From NCBI GenBank assembly GCA_025594325.1, contig JANHCV010000008.1, positions 868,001 through 932,000 of the forward strand: a stretch of DNA of 64,000 nucleotides. The letters run 5' to 3'. The stretch's first letter is position 1. Each line of letters opens with the position of its first letter. The DNA is from Blastocladiella emersonii ATCC 22665. Lineage: Eukaryota; Blastocladiomycota; Blastocladiomycetes; Blastocladiales; Blastocladiaceae. Below the pieces are notes generated by a model. It saw only the letters and a list, made by a program, of their open reading frames with translations, was not told the origin of the DNA and searched no databases. Made by a program: the position numbers and the translations under genes. Positions 1-10,693 of the stretch are shown here, one piece after another.

Positions 1-2
1 AT

Positions 3-1637
3 CCGCTCGGTGGTCCCAGCTCTACCCACAATGCCCCGATTCCAAGCGCGGGCTCGCCGTCACCCGTGGCCGCTGGCCCTTCACCGCCCTTGCCGGCCAC
101 GGCTGCCGGGCGCCGCGTGCTTCACGAGCAGTCCTTGCTGAAGGTCATGGACCTGCGCATCCAAATGATCCGCTCGGCTCTTCGGCAACGGAAACCCACT
201 TTGCAGCGCGACAAGCGGGCGGAGCTCGAGCGGCAGGGTCTGCGCACCGCCAAGCTTATCGAGGAACTTGAACATCTTGTCAACCGGCTTGAACGCGCTG
301 ACGACTTTGACGGACTTTCAGCCCTTGGTGCACCTGCGACCGAGCGGTTCGCTAGCGACGTTCCTCCTTCGCCAATAACGTGCCCGTCAAGCGTTACACT
401 GCCAGAGCTGTTCCCAAATCGCATATCGCACTCCGAACCTCGAGATTCTCGAGATCCTCCAGATGCCCAAGATTTACGAGAGCCACGCGATCCTCGAGGG
501 CCTCGCGATCCTCGGCGTCGCCCTTCACGCGACAGCAGCCTCTCTCGCAGCCGACCACGATCACGATCCCGCTTACGGTCCCACTCGCGTGCTCGCGCGC
601 CTTCTCGTTCGCCCGAGCGCTTACCCCACCACCCGCGCAACGACCTGCCCGCGCGGCAGCTGACCATCGACGAGTTCCGCATCCTCTTCCACCACATGCG
701 CGACCATGGGCCACGCTTTCGCCAAGTCGAGACGTGTCCGCGCTCCTCGACCAACGACCCGCGCCAGTTCGTCGAATGGGCGCGGCGTGCCGCTTCCGCA
801 CCCGATTGCCAGCCGTGCCCCGTCACGCTCGCCCTCGCGCTGCTTGCTTCCAGCTCCAATGTGCCGTGGCGCGTCTATCACCTGTACTCGGTGTTCCTGC
901 GCACCGAGATGCCCGACGAGCGCGCCGAGCGCATCTTCCTCGACGCGGTCAACCCCGCCCACCCGCAGTACCGCGACTGGGCCGCGCGGTGGCTCAACAT
1001 CCCACGGATGCCCGGCACGCCCGTCTCGGCCTTCTACACGGCGTACCACGCGCTACTCGAAGAAGCCGCGCCGGGCCGCGCCGACGACCTCGAGGGCTCG
1101 TGGCCCATCAAGCTCGCCTTCGCCGAGCGCTTATTCAGCTTCGTCGACCCGAACCCGCAGCACCTGCACCCGATCATCTGGCACCATTCGGGCACCGTCG
1201 AGCACATGAACGAGGTCCTGCGCGGCGTCGTGTTCGCCGACAACGAGCTGACGCGCGGGTACGCGGATGTGCGGCGCGGCGGCGACGGGTGCTGGTTCTG
1301 CCGCCACTTCGTCGACCTGTGCCCGCCATCGGCTCGTACTCATCCGCGCACCGCGTGCCCGCTCATCATGCACCCGTACGCGCTGTCCGAGGCCATCGTC
1401 GCCGCGATGCGGGTGGCGGAAATCGACTGGCCGCAGCTGCAACGCGACGCGCGGCCCGACAAGGCGGCGCTCGCGCGGGTTCATTCGCGGCTCGCGATTC
1501 TTGCACCGCAGTTCCCCGCCGTCAAGCCAGGCAAAGCGGTGCTTGACGCGGTCGGCCAGATGGGCGACCAGCTGCGCGGGCGGCTGCTCAGTTTGGTGGT
1601 GCCCACCATTGACGAGCTGTGGAAGAAGAAAGCATAG
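3..1637 (+). CDS. Gag-like family protein, copy 1 (5' end outside window)
   Basis: The frame is open from the first bases of the window, so the start codon lies upstream. The GTG at 66 and the out-of-frame ATG at 31 are not convincing starts. Numbering from nt 3: a helix with LLKVMDLRIQMIR lies near residues 45-60, and an Asp-Arg/Arg-Ser rich linker (DPRGPRDPRR, SRSRPRSRSR) at about 146-210. A helical capsid-like core with VYHLYSVFLR and WAARWLNIPRMPGTPVSAFY lies at about 230-415. A zinc knuckle follows, with CWFC at 430-433 and THPRTAC completing HX4C near 447-452. The nearest relative is the copy at 3419, which shares CWFC, PPSAR and the same C-terminal layout. It ends with TAG. Nucleic-acid binding is inferred from the Gag layout; cellular role unknown. 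Confidence 0.75.
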   Translation, partial: PLGGPSSTHNAPIPSAGSPSPVAAGPSPPLPATAAGRRVLHEQSLLKVMDLRIQMIRSALRQRKPTLQRDKRAELERQGLRTAKLIEELEHLVNRLERADDFDGLSALGAPATERFASDVPPSPITCPSSVTLPELFPNRISHSEPRDSRDPPDAQDLREPRDPRGPRDPRRRPSRDSSLSRSRPRSRSRLRSHSRARAPSRSPERLPHHPRNDLPARQLTIDEFRILFHHMRDHGPRFRQVETCPRSSTNDPRQFVEWARRAASAPDCQPCPVTLALALLASSSNVPWRVYHLYSVFLRTEMPDERAERIFLDAVNPAHPQYRDWAARWLNIPRMPGTPVSAFYTAYHALLEEAAPGRADDLEGSWPIKLAFAERLFSFVDPNPQHLHPIIWHHSGTVEHMNEVLRGVVFADNELTRGYADVRRGGDGCWFCRHFVDLCPPSARTHPRTACPLIMHPYALSEAIVAAMRVAEIDWPQLQRDARPDKAALARVHSRLAILAPQFPAVKPGKAVLDAVGQMGDQLRGRLLSLVVPTIDELWKKKA

Positions 1638-1790
1638 TATAAATTGCTCATTCAACTCGGTTCGTTTGAATCGCAGCGAGTACAATTTTGAGCACACCAT
1701 CATCGCGTCCTGCGGACGAATCTTGGGCAGTCAGCGCAACCCGAAGAAGACGGACCCCCGCGATTCACTGAGAGTGTCCGGCGTGTGAGC

Positions 1791-1953
1791 AATGCACCAG
1801 CACGTGGTCGGCCGCGGTGACCCGCAGCGCTTCGAAGTGCGCGCAGTGGGTGCGTGGGCGCAACTGGAAGGGTTGGTGGCTCATTTGGGCGCCGAGAGAT
1901 ATCAGCGGATGGTGCAGTGGTCGCGGCTGTGGCCACCGGGTATTGAGAAGTAG
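1791..1953 (+). pseudogene. Possible C-terminal remnant of a family member
   Basis: A 53-codon reading frame contains AWAQLEGLVAHLGAERYQRM and SRLWPPG. This loosely resembles the terminal helices of family proteins (pattern W...L..L......R......W). No zinc knuckle or core precedes it. It could be chance coding potential in GC-rich DNA. Confidence 0.2.
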
Positions 1954-2040
1954 AGCGAGATCGGCTTGGGGACAAGCGGATGACGGGAGTCGAGATTGAG
2001 CGGCCGCGAGCTGCCTGTGGCTGTTCTGGCAGAGACTTGT

Positions 2041-2940
2041 TCAAGGCAGGGAAGCACGGTCATCGGGAAAGCGCAACGAGCCGAGCCGATTCGCGATATC
2101 GAGCATCGAGTAGTGCCGGCTATCGACAAGCGCATTGAGGCAATCGCTGCGTGCCTCGGGAACGCTCGCAATCTTGTCCAGGAACAACCGTTTGACGTAC
2201 GTGGAACCAACGATTACCCGCGACCGCTGCGAGTTGCGGAACACGTCCAAGACGGCCAGTTTGAACCCATTGACCGTCGTACCGGGCGTCGGTGTCAGGC
2301 GCACCCACTGGTCGATCCACCGCGGCCGCGCGTTCACGTCGAGCGCGCCGAGGAATCGAGTGCTTGCCTCCGAGTCAATCATGGGGAGGAGAATCACGAC
2401 AGCGTACGCGAGGTAAGTGTCCGGGTGCACGTTGGTCTTGACGTAGAGAAGCGCGCGCGCGAGCTGGCCTGCGGGAATCACGGCGCCCATTCGTTTGAGA
2501 AATTCGCGCGGGCTACTCGTACTGTGGCGGCCGGGCGGGGCGGGGATACGGAGGTACGGCCCGCGCGTGCGGACTAGCTCTTCGACTGAGCTCGTGGAAG
2601 GAGTTTTCGGCGGCGTGGGGAGCGGCGACTGCGATGAGGTGATTCGGGAAGCAGCTGGCTGCGCCCGAGGTCGACCAGCAGGTGATTCGCAGCGCGGCGC
2701 TGGCGCACCCACGTCGCTAAAGCGGGCCGTTGTGGAAAGTGGTTGTGCATAATCGGCTGCGGCGAGCCGCCGCTGCAAAGCATCCAATACGCTTCGGAGG
2801 CGCGCTTCGAGCGACGAGCGAAGGGGCTCCTGCTGCAAGTCGCAGGACACTGCCGGTTTGGACTGCAGCAAGTGAGGCACAGCCGGCGCGGCCAGAGCCG
2901 GACCATCGATACATGAGTCGTTTGTATGCAGTGGTTTCAT
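2041..2940 (-). pseudogene. Gag-like family copy 2, C-terminally truncated, only copy on the minus strand
   Basis: It reads from ATG at 2940 (MKPLHTNDS) for 299 residues. The core is recognisable: LARALLYVKTNVHPDTYLAY, then WIDQWVRLTPTPGTTVNGF, then YVKRLFLDKI. It stops directly after the core (LRFPDD) with no zinc knuckle. A second frame overlapping the stop continues SLPEQPQAARG and contains CADC but no HX4C, which suggests a frameshift near 2045 followed by decay. It is transcribed divergently from the copy at 3419, with 478 nt between the starts and one CACRTG-type site at each side of that gap. Confidence 0.65.
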
Positions 2941-3024
2941 AGCATCGGAGTGGTTCGTGTGGGATGCCTAGAGCGAGAACGGGCGCGCGCGGTTCGCTGA
3001 CGCAACCGGGTCGCTTCCGAGCAT

Positions 3025-3030
3025 CATGTG
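3025..3030. promoter_or_regulatory. E-box-like CATGTG, 85 bp upstream of copy 2
   Basis: Read on the minus strand it is CACATG in the context TCACATGATGC. It lies in the divergent intergenic region 2941-3418, which otherwise shows no gene. Confidence 0.4.
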
Positions 3031-3316
3031 ACCCGAAATGCGTCTCTTCAGTCCGCGTCTGCCGCGAGCGCACCCCGTGCACGTGCAAGGACCTCGGTTC
3101 AATGGTCGCAGTCCTCATCCGTGTTTACGACGAGGAGCTCGCTGTAACGGGACCGTCAGCGAGGGCCGAACCTTGCCAGGCACAGCTGAGTATGGAATCG
3201 TCCGCGACACTAGTTTTCGCAGTTCACAAACGTTTGATGTGGGTCCTGCCTGTGATCGAGATTTTCGAGCTCAGCAGACATCTCGGCGGCCTCGAGCTAC
3301 GGACGCGTTTCGATAT

Positions 3317-3322
3317 CATGTG
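3317..3322. promoter_or_regulatory. E-box-like CATGTG, 102 bp upstream of copy 3
   Basis: It sits inside a 22-nt sequence (3302-3323) that recurs exactly in reverse complement at 32812-32833 within the Tc1-type element. Confidence 0.4.
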
Positions 3323-3418
3323 AGGCCGGCGTGACCCCGAGAGGCGCAATTATGAGGCTGATGAGGCGAGTCGCGGTCTCGCCACGCTCCCCGTCCTCCA
3401 TCCGTCGACCAAAACGCA

Positions 3419-5035
3419 ATGAATCATTATGTAACTGGGCGCAATTCGCTCGTCGGGCCAGCCTCGAAACCCTGTGCCCGTGCGCCGGCGCTTGCTCAAC
3501 ATTTATCCCCGTCCACCGAACCGCTGCTGCCCTTGCCGGCAGTGGCCGTCGACCGCCGGATGCTTCAGGAAAAATTGCTGCTAGAGAAGATGGAGCTTCG
3601 CTTGCGGTCTATACACTCGGTCCTGCACGAGCGCATTTCGGGCGGGCGACGCAATGATTTTGTAGCTTCCACCTTTTCTAGCGTTTGCGGCCTTGCTTGC
3701 ACCGGCGAGCCTTCAAAGCCCCTTGATTGCTCGATTGCCGCGCATCCTGTCCTTATGGGGTCTTGTCCCGACCACGACAGCCGCCCTCACCGCGTTGACC
3801 CGTCGGCCGCCGCTCGTCCGCCTGGAGTCGAGAACGCGGCTCCGCTCGTAGTCGAGAACGTGGCTCCGCTCTGCGACCAATCTTTGTGCAGCGACGAGCC
3901 CGTAGCCCGTGGTCTTACGCGCACTCAATACCTCGAGCGCATATCGATAGACCAGCGGCAACCGTGCCCGTCCTCTCGATCGCAATCTCACGGAGAACTC
4001 CCTCAACTACCTAGCTCTCACTCCGAAGAGCTCTCATCGCACTTGAAGTGCGACGCTCCGGTCCAACGAATGTCCATGAAAGACTTCCGCGTCCTGTTCC
4101 GCCATATGCGCGACCACGGCCCGCTCCTCTGGCAGTTCGATACCTCGCGGCTAAGATCAACCGACGATCCACTCGATTTCATCGCGCGGCTTCGGCGGAT
4201 CGCGTTCGCTCGCGACTGCGCCCCGAGCCCAGTCTCGCTCGCGCTGGCGCTGCTCGCGTGCAGCTCGAACGTGCCGTGGCGCGTCTACCACCTGTACGCA
4301 GTCTTCCTCCACGAGGACACGCCTGACGACGAGGCCGAGCGCATTTTCTTGGACTCGATCGATCCCGCGGACCCTGCGCGTCGCGACTGGGCTGCGCGGT
4401 GGCTCATCGCCTCTCCGCCGGCGGGCTCGTTAGTCTCCGACTTTTACGCATACTTCCACGCGCTGCTCGACGAGGCCTCTTTGGGCCGCGCAGACGAGTT
4501 GGAGAAGACGTGGCCGATCAAACTAGTCTTTTCCGAGCGCGTGCTCCATCGCCTCAACACGAAATCCGCGGCCCTCACCAAGATTCTGTGGAACCAATCT
4601 GGCACCGTGGCGGGCATGAGTGCGGCGCTCAGCGACACCGTATTCCCCAAGGAGAAGCTCCGCCCAGATTTCGCGAATTGGCGACGAGGATGCTGGTTCT
4701 GCCACCGCTTCGCCAAACTGTGCCCGCCATCGGCTCGCGAGCATCCGGGCGACCTGTGCCCGCTTCTCATGCACCCGCGCCCGCTCGCCGAGGTGATTGT
4801 GGATGCTATGCGCCTGGTCGGGATCGATTGGCTCCAGTATAAGCGGGCCGCCAAGCGAGACGAGCTTGCCCTCGACCAGGTCCTCACTTGGCTCGAGGAA
4901 TTGACACGTTACACGCCTACGATTCAAGCGGCCAAGTCGGCTATCGCGGCACTGCTCCAGCTGGTGAAGCGGATTCAGGTCCGAATGCTGAGCATGGTGA
5001 TCCCGGTGCTCGACCGAGCGTGGATCGAGGAGTAA
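3419..5035 (+). CDS. Gag-like family protein, copy 3 (intact)
   Basis: 538 residues from ATG at 3419 (MNHYVTGRN; the DNA ATGAATCATTATGTAACT carries the recurring start-site sequence). The N-terminal helix KMELRLRSIHSVLHERI lies near residue 60. The linker is less RS-rich than in other copies. The core is at about 220-400 with VYHLYAVFLHEDTPDDEAER and AARWL. The zinc knuckle has C425, C428 and then EHPGDLC, giving HX4C. It ends with TAA. Close to copy 1 in both core and knuckle, so probably a local duplication. The CACGTG at 5038-5043 lies directly behind the stop. Confidence 0.78.
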   Translation: MNHYVTGRNSLVGPASKPCARAPALAQHLSPSTEPLLPLPAVAVDRRMLQEKLLLEKMELRLRSIHSVLHERISGGRRNDFVASTFSSVCGLACTGEPSKPLDCSIAAHPVLMGSCPDHDSRPHRVDPSAAARPPGVENAAPLVVENVAPLCDQSLCSDEPVARGLTRTQYLERISIDQRQPCPSSRSQSHGELPQLPSSHSEELSSHLKCDAPVQRMSMKDFRVLFRHMRDHGPLLWQFDTSRLRSTDDPLDFIARLRRIAFARDCAPSPVSLALALLACSSNVPWRVYHLYAVFLHEDTPDDEAERIFLDSIDPADPARRDWAARWLIASPPAGSLVSDFYAYFHALLDEASLGRADELEKTWPIKLVFSERVLHRLNTKSAALTKILWNQSGTVAGMSAALSDTVFPKEKLRPDFANWRRGCWFCHRFAKLCPPSAREHPGDLCPLLMHPRPLAEVIVDAMRLVGIDWLQYKRAAKRDELALDQVLTWLEELTRYTPTIQAAKSAIAALLQLVKRIQVRMLSMVIPVLDRAWIEE

Positions 5036-5235
5036 TACACGTGGTTTTTGAGGATTCACGTATCGCGCTGATGATCACCTCGAAGCCCGCACACAGGCGT
5101 GTGAAACGCGTAGAGAAATCACGCCATGAAGTGGTGACGCGCGCGGCCTGACTCGTCGCCGCCAAACGCCACGCTGAACGCGGCGCCGACCTCTCGCACC
5201 CGCACCCCAGTGCTGACCGAGCAACCACCCAAAAC

Positions 5236-5430
5236 ATGGAGCAACTTGATGCAACGAATGAAACACACCCGACGCTGGCGGAGTCGCTCGCGATTGAGTG
5301 CGAATGCGCCGCAAAATGTTCGCCTGCGACTCGCCACCTGCAGCGCGTCGCGGTGAGCGGCGACCAGTCCGACATCCGCATCGTCGTGCGCAGCAAGACC
5401 TACGCGCTACATAGCGTCGTGCTTATTCAG
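5236..5430 (+). pseudogene. BTB/POZ-like N-terminal fragment
   Basis: From ATG at 5236 (MEQLDATNE; DNA again has CTTGATGCAACGAATG). The segment SDIRIVVRSKTYALHSVVLI matches the opening strands of a BTB/POZ domain (D..I.V....F..H..VL). After about 60 residues the match ends in low-complexity sequence, so the domain is incomplete or continues in an unresolved exon. BTB domains mediate dimerisation and cullin-adaptor contacts; no function is claimed for this remnant. Confidence 0.35.
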
Positions 5431-5435
5431 AGCCC

Positions 5436-7368
5436 ACCGCCCAGAACAGGCGCGGCCGCTCTGGGATTCGGGATGGGATCGAGAGCAGAGCGGAGGGAGC
5501 GCGACGCGAGGTCAACAACGACGACAAGCTGGACGAACACCATCAAGTCACCCAACCCACCGTGTTGCTTGCTCGTGGGCCGGGTCGGCCACGCCCGCCG
5601 CCGCGCCGACCACTTGCCCGTCCAGTTTGAGCACCATCTCGATTTTGGCGGCAGGTCCGAGTACCTTGCTCGCTGCGCAGCGAGATCCCAAAGCGAGGCA
5701 GCGAGCGAAGGCGGTTCTCACGGAGGCCAGGAGCAGCGGCGCGAGCAGCGCAGGTGGGGCGGGTGGGACCTGCGCGGGCGCACGGAAACCAGATGACAAG
5801 CACACGCGCGCGAGTGAGCGAGAAGGGAGGCGAGTCCATCGAGACGACGAGAGAGCGCCGCGCCGGTCAAGGGTTGAGAGTGGGGGTGGGTGCTGGCGGC
5901 GGGGGCCGCCAGCACACGATTTTCGATCATACCCTTCACTTGAGGGCAGCAGTAGCAGCGTAGGGGCGCAATGCAACAAGACGGATCACCCGAACCCCTC
6001 AAACGCAGCTGCCGCCGCTGGATCAAGTCTAGGCGGAGGAGTCGAGTTGCCTCCGAGGCGAGAAGGGCGGCGGTCCGAGTCTGCGTTCCAGACGCCAGGA
6101 TCGCATCAATTCGAGGCACAGATGCATGTTGCAGTGGGTCATATATTCCATGAGATGTCATTGCGGGTTTGGCGGGTTTGGTGAAGTCTCGACTTTTGGG
6201 ATGAGTGAGCGGTCGCGATCGCCGCGCGAGCAAGCGAAAAAGCTCGGGCATCAGGTGACAATCGCCTGACCGCTGCGAGACGCGTTTCGAGACGCGCTTT
6301 TGGCGCTGCCTCGGGAGACGGGCAGACGACGCACAACTGCCTCCCAACACCACACGCTTGATTGAGCCCTTGCCGTGTCGCGCAGTGGGTGCATCACGTT
6401 CACATCGCGGAGTACGCACACGCGCGGGGGCCCAGAAGGCACTTGGGCAAAGTTGTTCTATGTATCGTCGGGGAGTAGTGAGCCAAAGCAGTCAGGTCTC
6501 TCTAGTTCCGGGCTGGCAAGCAGGGTTCGAGTCCCTGTCGCATCTCGTCCAGTCCGCGTCATAGTATTGTAAAGGAGCCAGAGTTGCTCTGGCTGCGATG
6601 GTTCGCTACTCCAGTGGAGCAGTTGAGGCTTGGGCCGCGTACGGTGCATGTCCTGCGGCAGACACACACGTATCATGATTGGGCGCCTAGCGTAAGATCC
6701 CGTGGCCAGGTGGTCATCTTAAACTCAACCCGCAATCGTGGCGAATCCACGGGATAGAGGTGGAACAGATCCGGCTCAGTGGCAGTGAGCACGGTGAACA
6801 CAGCAGCTCCCAGCCCCAAGCGGCTGCTCCCTCCCTTTTGCACCTTACAAGAAAGTTGCGTTTACCTAAAGTACATGAAGGCGTGCACCGTACCTGCGTT
6901 TTGAGCCACTGTTACGCCGGATCAGATCAAGAACAGTGGGTCGTCGCTGTTTGCTGAACCTTCCTGAAGCCAGCTCGAGCCGTGTCCAGCGGGCGTATCT
7001 CAGAAATTTCACGCAGAACGTGTGCATGTCATGGCTAGCAAAGTTGCTTAGCTTGCGTACGGCTCTAGTTTGCCGCACCTCAAACGCTGCACAACCCAAG
7101 TGTGGCGGCTCCAAGGTGACTCTGACCAAGGACCAAACTTGAACGCTGCTGCAGCCGTATTCAGACGTGCTTCTTGCCAATTGCCTGACGCTAGGTTGTA
7201 GATCTTTTAAAGATCTATCAAAAAGTATAACAAAGGTTGGGGGTGAATTGAGTCACATAAGGGAGCAATGGGCAGCAAACGTGTCTCGCGCTTGAGTCGA
7301 CCGCACAAGGGCGAAACGATCAGATCGGACGTGGACACCTTCAGCAACTTTTGAGTAGACTATTTCAT
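5436..7368. other. Sparse region without a supported gene; tRNA-like and hairpin sequences
   Basis: Short open frames on both strands have no convincing domain. CAGGG TTCGAGT CCCTG at 6521-6537 has the shape of a tRNA T-arm and contains a perfect pol III B-box (6524-6534). I could not pair an acceptor stem. A perfect 8-bp hairpin lies at 6576-6594. A 59-nt segment at 6697-6755 is closed by ATCCCGTGG/CCACGGGAT. A near-palindrome centred on TAGATCTTT/AAAGATCTA is at 7199-7217. Confidence 0.4.
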
Positions 7369-7583
7369 CTGCAGAATGCCGCTGAGAACGCGCGCATAGG
7401 TCAAAGGGTGATTCCAAACGGGCGTCGTCAACCTCATCGAGTCGTGTCCAAACCGACCCCACGAGGCCAAGAAGACCAGCTCGAGCATGTTCACCTTGAC
7501 CAACTATGTTCGTTCAGCTATCAGCTGCAGATTGCTGTTGAGAACGCGCGCCTAGGTCAAAGGGTGATTCCAAACGGGCGTTG
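7369..7583 (+). repeat. Two direct copies of a 59-nt sequence
   Basis: 7369-7427 and 7525-7583 both run CTGCAGA..GC..., contain GAGAACGCGCGC and end GTGATTCCAAACGGGCGT. Only a few mismatches separate them; the spacing is 156 nt. They lie about 250 bp upstream of the gene at 7828. Function unknown. Confidence 0.7.
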
Positions 7584-7827
7584 ACGCGCAAAGTCCCTCG
7601 CCGCAACCCTCTTGCTGCGGCGAGGTCGTGCGACTCCACCTTGCCCGCCGACACCTCGGGCTTCCATTATGGTTGCTCCGCTAGAAAGCCATGCAGCATA
7701 CTATTAGTGAGCAGGGGGCCGTGAAACGGGCTAAAACTGGGGGAGCGAGCTACCGCCACAAGAACGTCTGTCTCTCGCGGGCCGCGTCCACTCTCCCGCG
7801 CAACGCACTCCACCATGCAAACCGCAC

Positions 7828-10437
7828 ATGAATCAAGTATGCAACTCCATGCAACATGCTCTTTACGATCGACCTAACACGTTGCCGCGCGGTGCAGCCC
7901 AACGCGAGCTAGCACAGTGTCGTCGTGTTGTGGAAGGACTGCTCGACCATCTTGGCGTGACTTGGGACGCCCTCGTCGAGCTCCCATTAGCTAGCGACCC
8001 GGCTCTACGCATCAACCTGCGACAGGACGTGCTGATTGACGACCTCAGTGCTTGCCCTTCGGATGTCGTCATTCAGCTGCTCATGAACAACACGCTCCTT
8101 GCACTTGATTCTGCCGAGCGGGCACGCTTTCTTGCTGTTCCTGTCGGCGCTGTGTCTCGGGCCCTTGAAGGTTTTGCTTTGGCGACGAGCGTTCCCCCGG
8201 ATGCGTTGCCAGGCTCGCAAGTTGGTGCTCCCGCCACCGACTCGGCCATGAGCACCGCGTTGCATGCGCTCCGCGACTGGATTTAGGACCGGCTCGCCGA
8301 GACCCACGATTTTGTCTTGCTTCCTTGCGCCGGTGCTGCCAAGGCGCTATACGTGCTCCTCCTGCGACGATTCGATGCCACGATCCACTGCACCGTACAC
8401 CGCTTTGCTGGCTGCTCGCTCTCGGTACGGACTCAACACACTGAGGCTACAATGGCTGCACTTGTATCCGGCGCGTGGGGTGGTTACGCGTGGACTTTGG
8501 GTTGCTCTGCGGCGCACTTGCAACTTCCTAGCGTGTCGCTGCCGCGTGACGTGACGTTTGCGTTTCTTCACTCGCTGCAACACGTCTACCAGCTGTGCTC
8601 CGTAATTTACGACGAGCACGACTTATTGGCTACGGACCAGGCTTTGCCTAGCCACTTTTCGCGTCGCCTTGAGCCTAACGAACTGCTCTTGCGCATTGCA
8701 CAGATCGTGCTGCCTCAGGCTGCTCGATCAGCACATCATCTGCTCCCGCTTACTGTGGAGCTTTCTGCAGAAATCAGCATGTGTTCCTCTTACGGCACGT
8801 CGCGGCAGACCCTTCTTTTCCTCAATGCCTTGCATGGTTCGCCACTTGCTACAATCCTTGCTGTCCCCGTTCGCCAAGAACTGGATATCATTCTTGAGAA
8901 TGGTGAGCCACATTCCTTGCGGTGGAAGCGACGCGCTGTCTCTGTTGTTCCCTCAGCCCTCGCGGAAAATCAGCTTGGAAATCGAGTCCAACCCGGCATT
9001 AGCAGCGTACTGGTACGATGCTTCCACTTTGCGACTGCTGCACTCGCACTAACACCTGACCAACGAGTAGCCTGATTATCTTGGCTCAGCACACCGCAGC
9101 GATCTTGCAACTGGGCTTTCGTTTCCCCCGCGCTCCCCATGTCATTCGGACAGTTCACTTTCATCAGCGCCTGCATCGCCAACGAGCCCTCAGTCGCATG
9201 AGGGCGCGTCTGACCTTCACGCTACGCTGCGCGAAAAGTGTGACCCCGCCACCATGGCGCGCGCGCTTAGTTCCGTTGGGATTGACGCGAGGCGACTAGT
9301 TGCCGCCTCTGCCTCGTCTGCAACAGCGTTTCCGCGCTCTGTCATCTACAATTTAGTCGTACTACGCTCGCTTGATTCCCTTCTCGCGTCCGAACCTGGG
9401 ACACGAGCGGCGACAGACTTTTTGCGCGGGTTTACTTTCTCCATGGGCGTCGATTGGGCCTCGATTCTTTGTCGGCCACACGCGCTTGACGAGTACAAAC
9501 TAATTTGGGCTTCGGTTGGCCCTGCGCTTGGCAACTCACTCTCACATCAACTCAGGGCCTCCACAACGCTTCTTCGCGCCATGGAGCTAGCACCACGGCT
9601 CCTCGTCCTTCTCACATGCCTAGCCGACCATCTACACGAAGCGCTTGATACAGGCAGCATTGACGTCGCACCCGGAACCGACCGCCTTCACATCATGATC
9701 GCCATCGATCGCCTGGACAAGGCCAAGTGGACGCAATGCATCGAATGGTTTTCACGCGTCATGCCCGGCGCCAGTGTGCGCGAGTGTGGCCGCGGCGGGT
9801 ACAACAATGCAAAGCGGGAGCTTCGCGACCTTCGTGCCGCGCTGGAGTCGCATCCACTCGACTTGTTCTTGGAGTTTTTATTCTCTGCTGAATCGCTCGC
9901 CCATTTCCCTGCACTGCTTCCTCACGCAGTCGATCCGCGCGTGTGCTACAGTGCGGGCCGTTCTGCGTCTTTGGCCGCCGTTGCTGACCCAGCTTTCGGG
10001 ACCGCATCATCGACCGTATTGAGGATATCGCGTCCGCCGACGGAATCGCGCCCATGATTCGCGCGGTGCTCATTTTTTCGTGCGCGTACATGGCTTCGCC
10101 TGCTATGCTTGTTGCTTCCTCCGCCGATCCCAACGGACGGACCGACTACGCGCTCGCGTTCGCCAGCCCACCTGCTCGCATCACTGTTCCGAGTTTTGGA
10201 CAGCTCGAAGATAGGCTGCCAGCGTACACGTCACGAGGAACCTGGACAGTTGCGTCTGCAGAGGCAACTACCAACCGTGACGCGGAAATGCGGCGTCGTC
10301 TCTCCCTCGCCCTGTGGAAAAGCGTTCAACCGGAAGATCTTGCACGGGTCCCTATCGGGCTGCCAGGTTGGGAGGAATTCAAGCGCAAGCACGCGGCTGC
10401 ACTTGACACGATTTCTTGTGGAGTGAAGGGAGGCTGA
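7828..10437 (+). CDS. Unrecognised large protein, three exons, one in-frame TAG
   Basis: The inferred structure is exons 7828-9012, 9071-9942 and 9993-10437, about 833 residues. Intron 9013-9070 has donor GTACGA, CTAAC at 9049-9053 and acceptor TAG, phase 0. Intron 9943-9992 has donor GTGCTA, GCTGAC before the CCCAG acceptor, phase 2. Both joins restore one continuous frame (the second runs into FRDRIIDRIEDIA). The start has CTCCATGCAACATG like many family genes, but the protein shows no Gag core, knuckle, signal peptide or domain I recognise. A TAG at 8284-8286 interrupts LHALRDWI/DRLAETHDF. It is either a nonsense mutation or the acceptor of a 66-nt intron starting GTTGGT at 8221. Confidence 0.55.
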
Positions 10438-10473
10438 TGGTGAAATTTGGTTTTGCGAGATCGGAAAGCGGTG

Positions 10474-10479
10474 AATAAA
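10474..10479 (+). terminator. AATAAA polyadenylation-like signal
   Basis: It lies 37 nt after the stop of the multi-exon gene ending at 10437. Confidence 0.45.
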
Positions 10480-10573
10480 CTTGAATAGCTTCTCATAACG
10501 TAAAAACAGGCAGCATATTGTTGCTGATTTTTGTAAGCTTAGGCACCGGGCGAAGCCTCACGTCGCTCATTTC

Positions 10574-10579
10574 CACGTG
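10574..10579. promoter_or_regulatory. E-box CACGTG, 120 bp upstream of copy 4
   Basis: The wider context CGCTCATTTCCACGTGGCG is identical in front of copy 13 (around 42656), and CGCTCAT followed by CACGTG recurs at 12299-12315. The promoter block is therefore shared between related copies. Confidence 0.5.
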
Positions 10580-10693
10580 GCGGGCGCCACCGCCCTGTCT
10601 CAGGGGCACATCTCCCCGCGCGCGCCCCTGCTCCCTTGCGACCCCGACTGGTACATGTAGCACACGGAATTTTGAGCTTTGACTTTATGCAAC

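Noticed and set aside
5450-6180. Two opposing open frames (5543-5979 minus, 5627-6184 plus) as real genes
   Set aside because: Both are low-complexity, overlap each other, and show no domain or start context shared with neighbours.
6460-6560. A complete tRNA gene around the T-arm at 6521
   Set aside because: No 7-bp acceptor stem partner for TCGCATC and no convincing D or anticodon arm could be found upstream.
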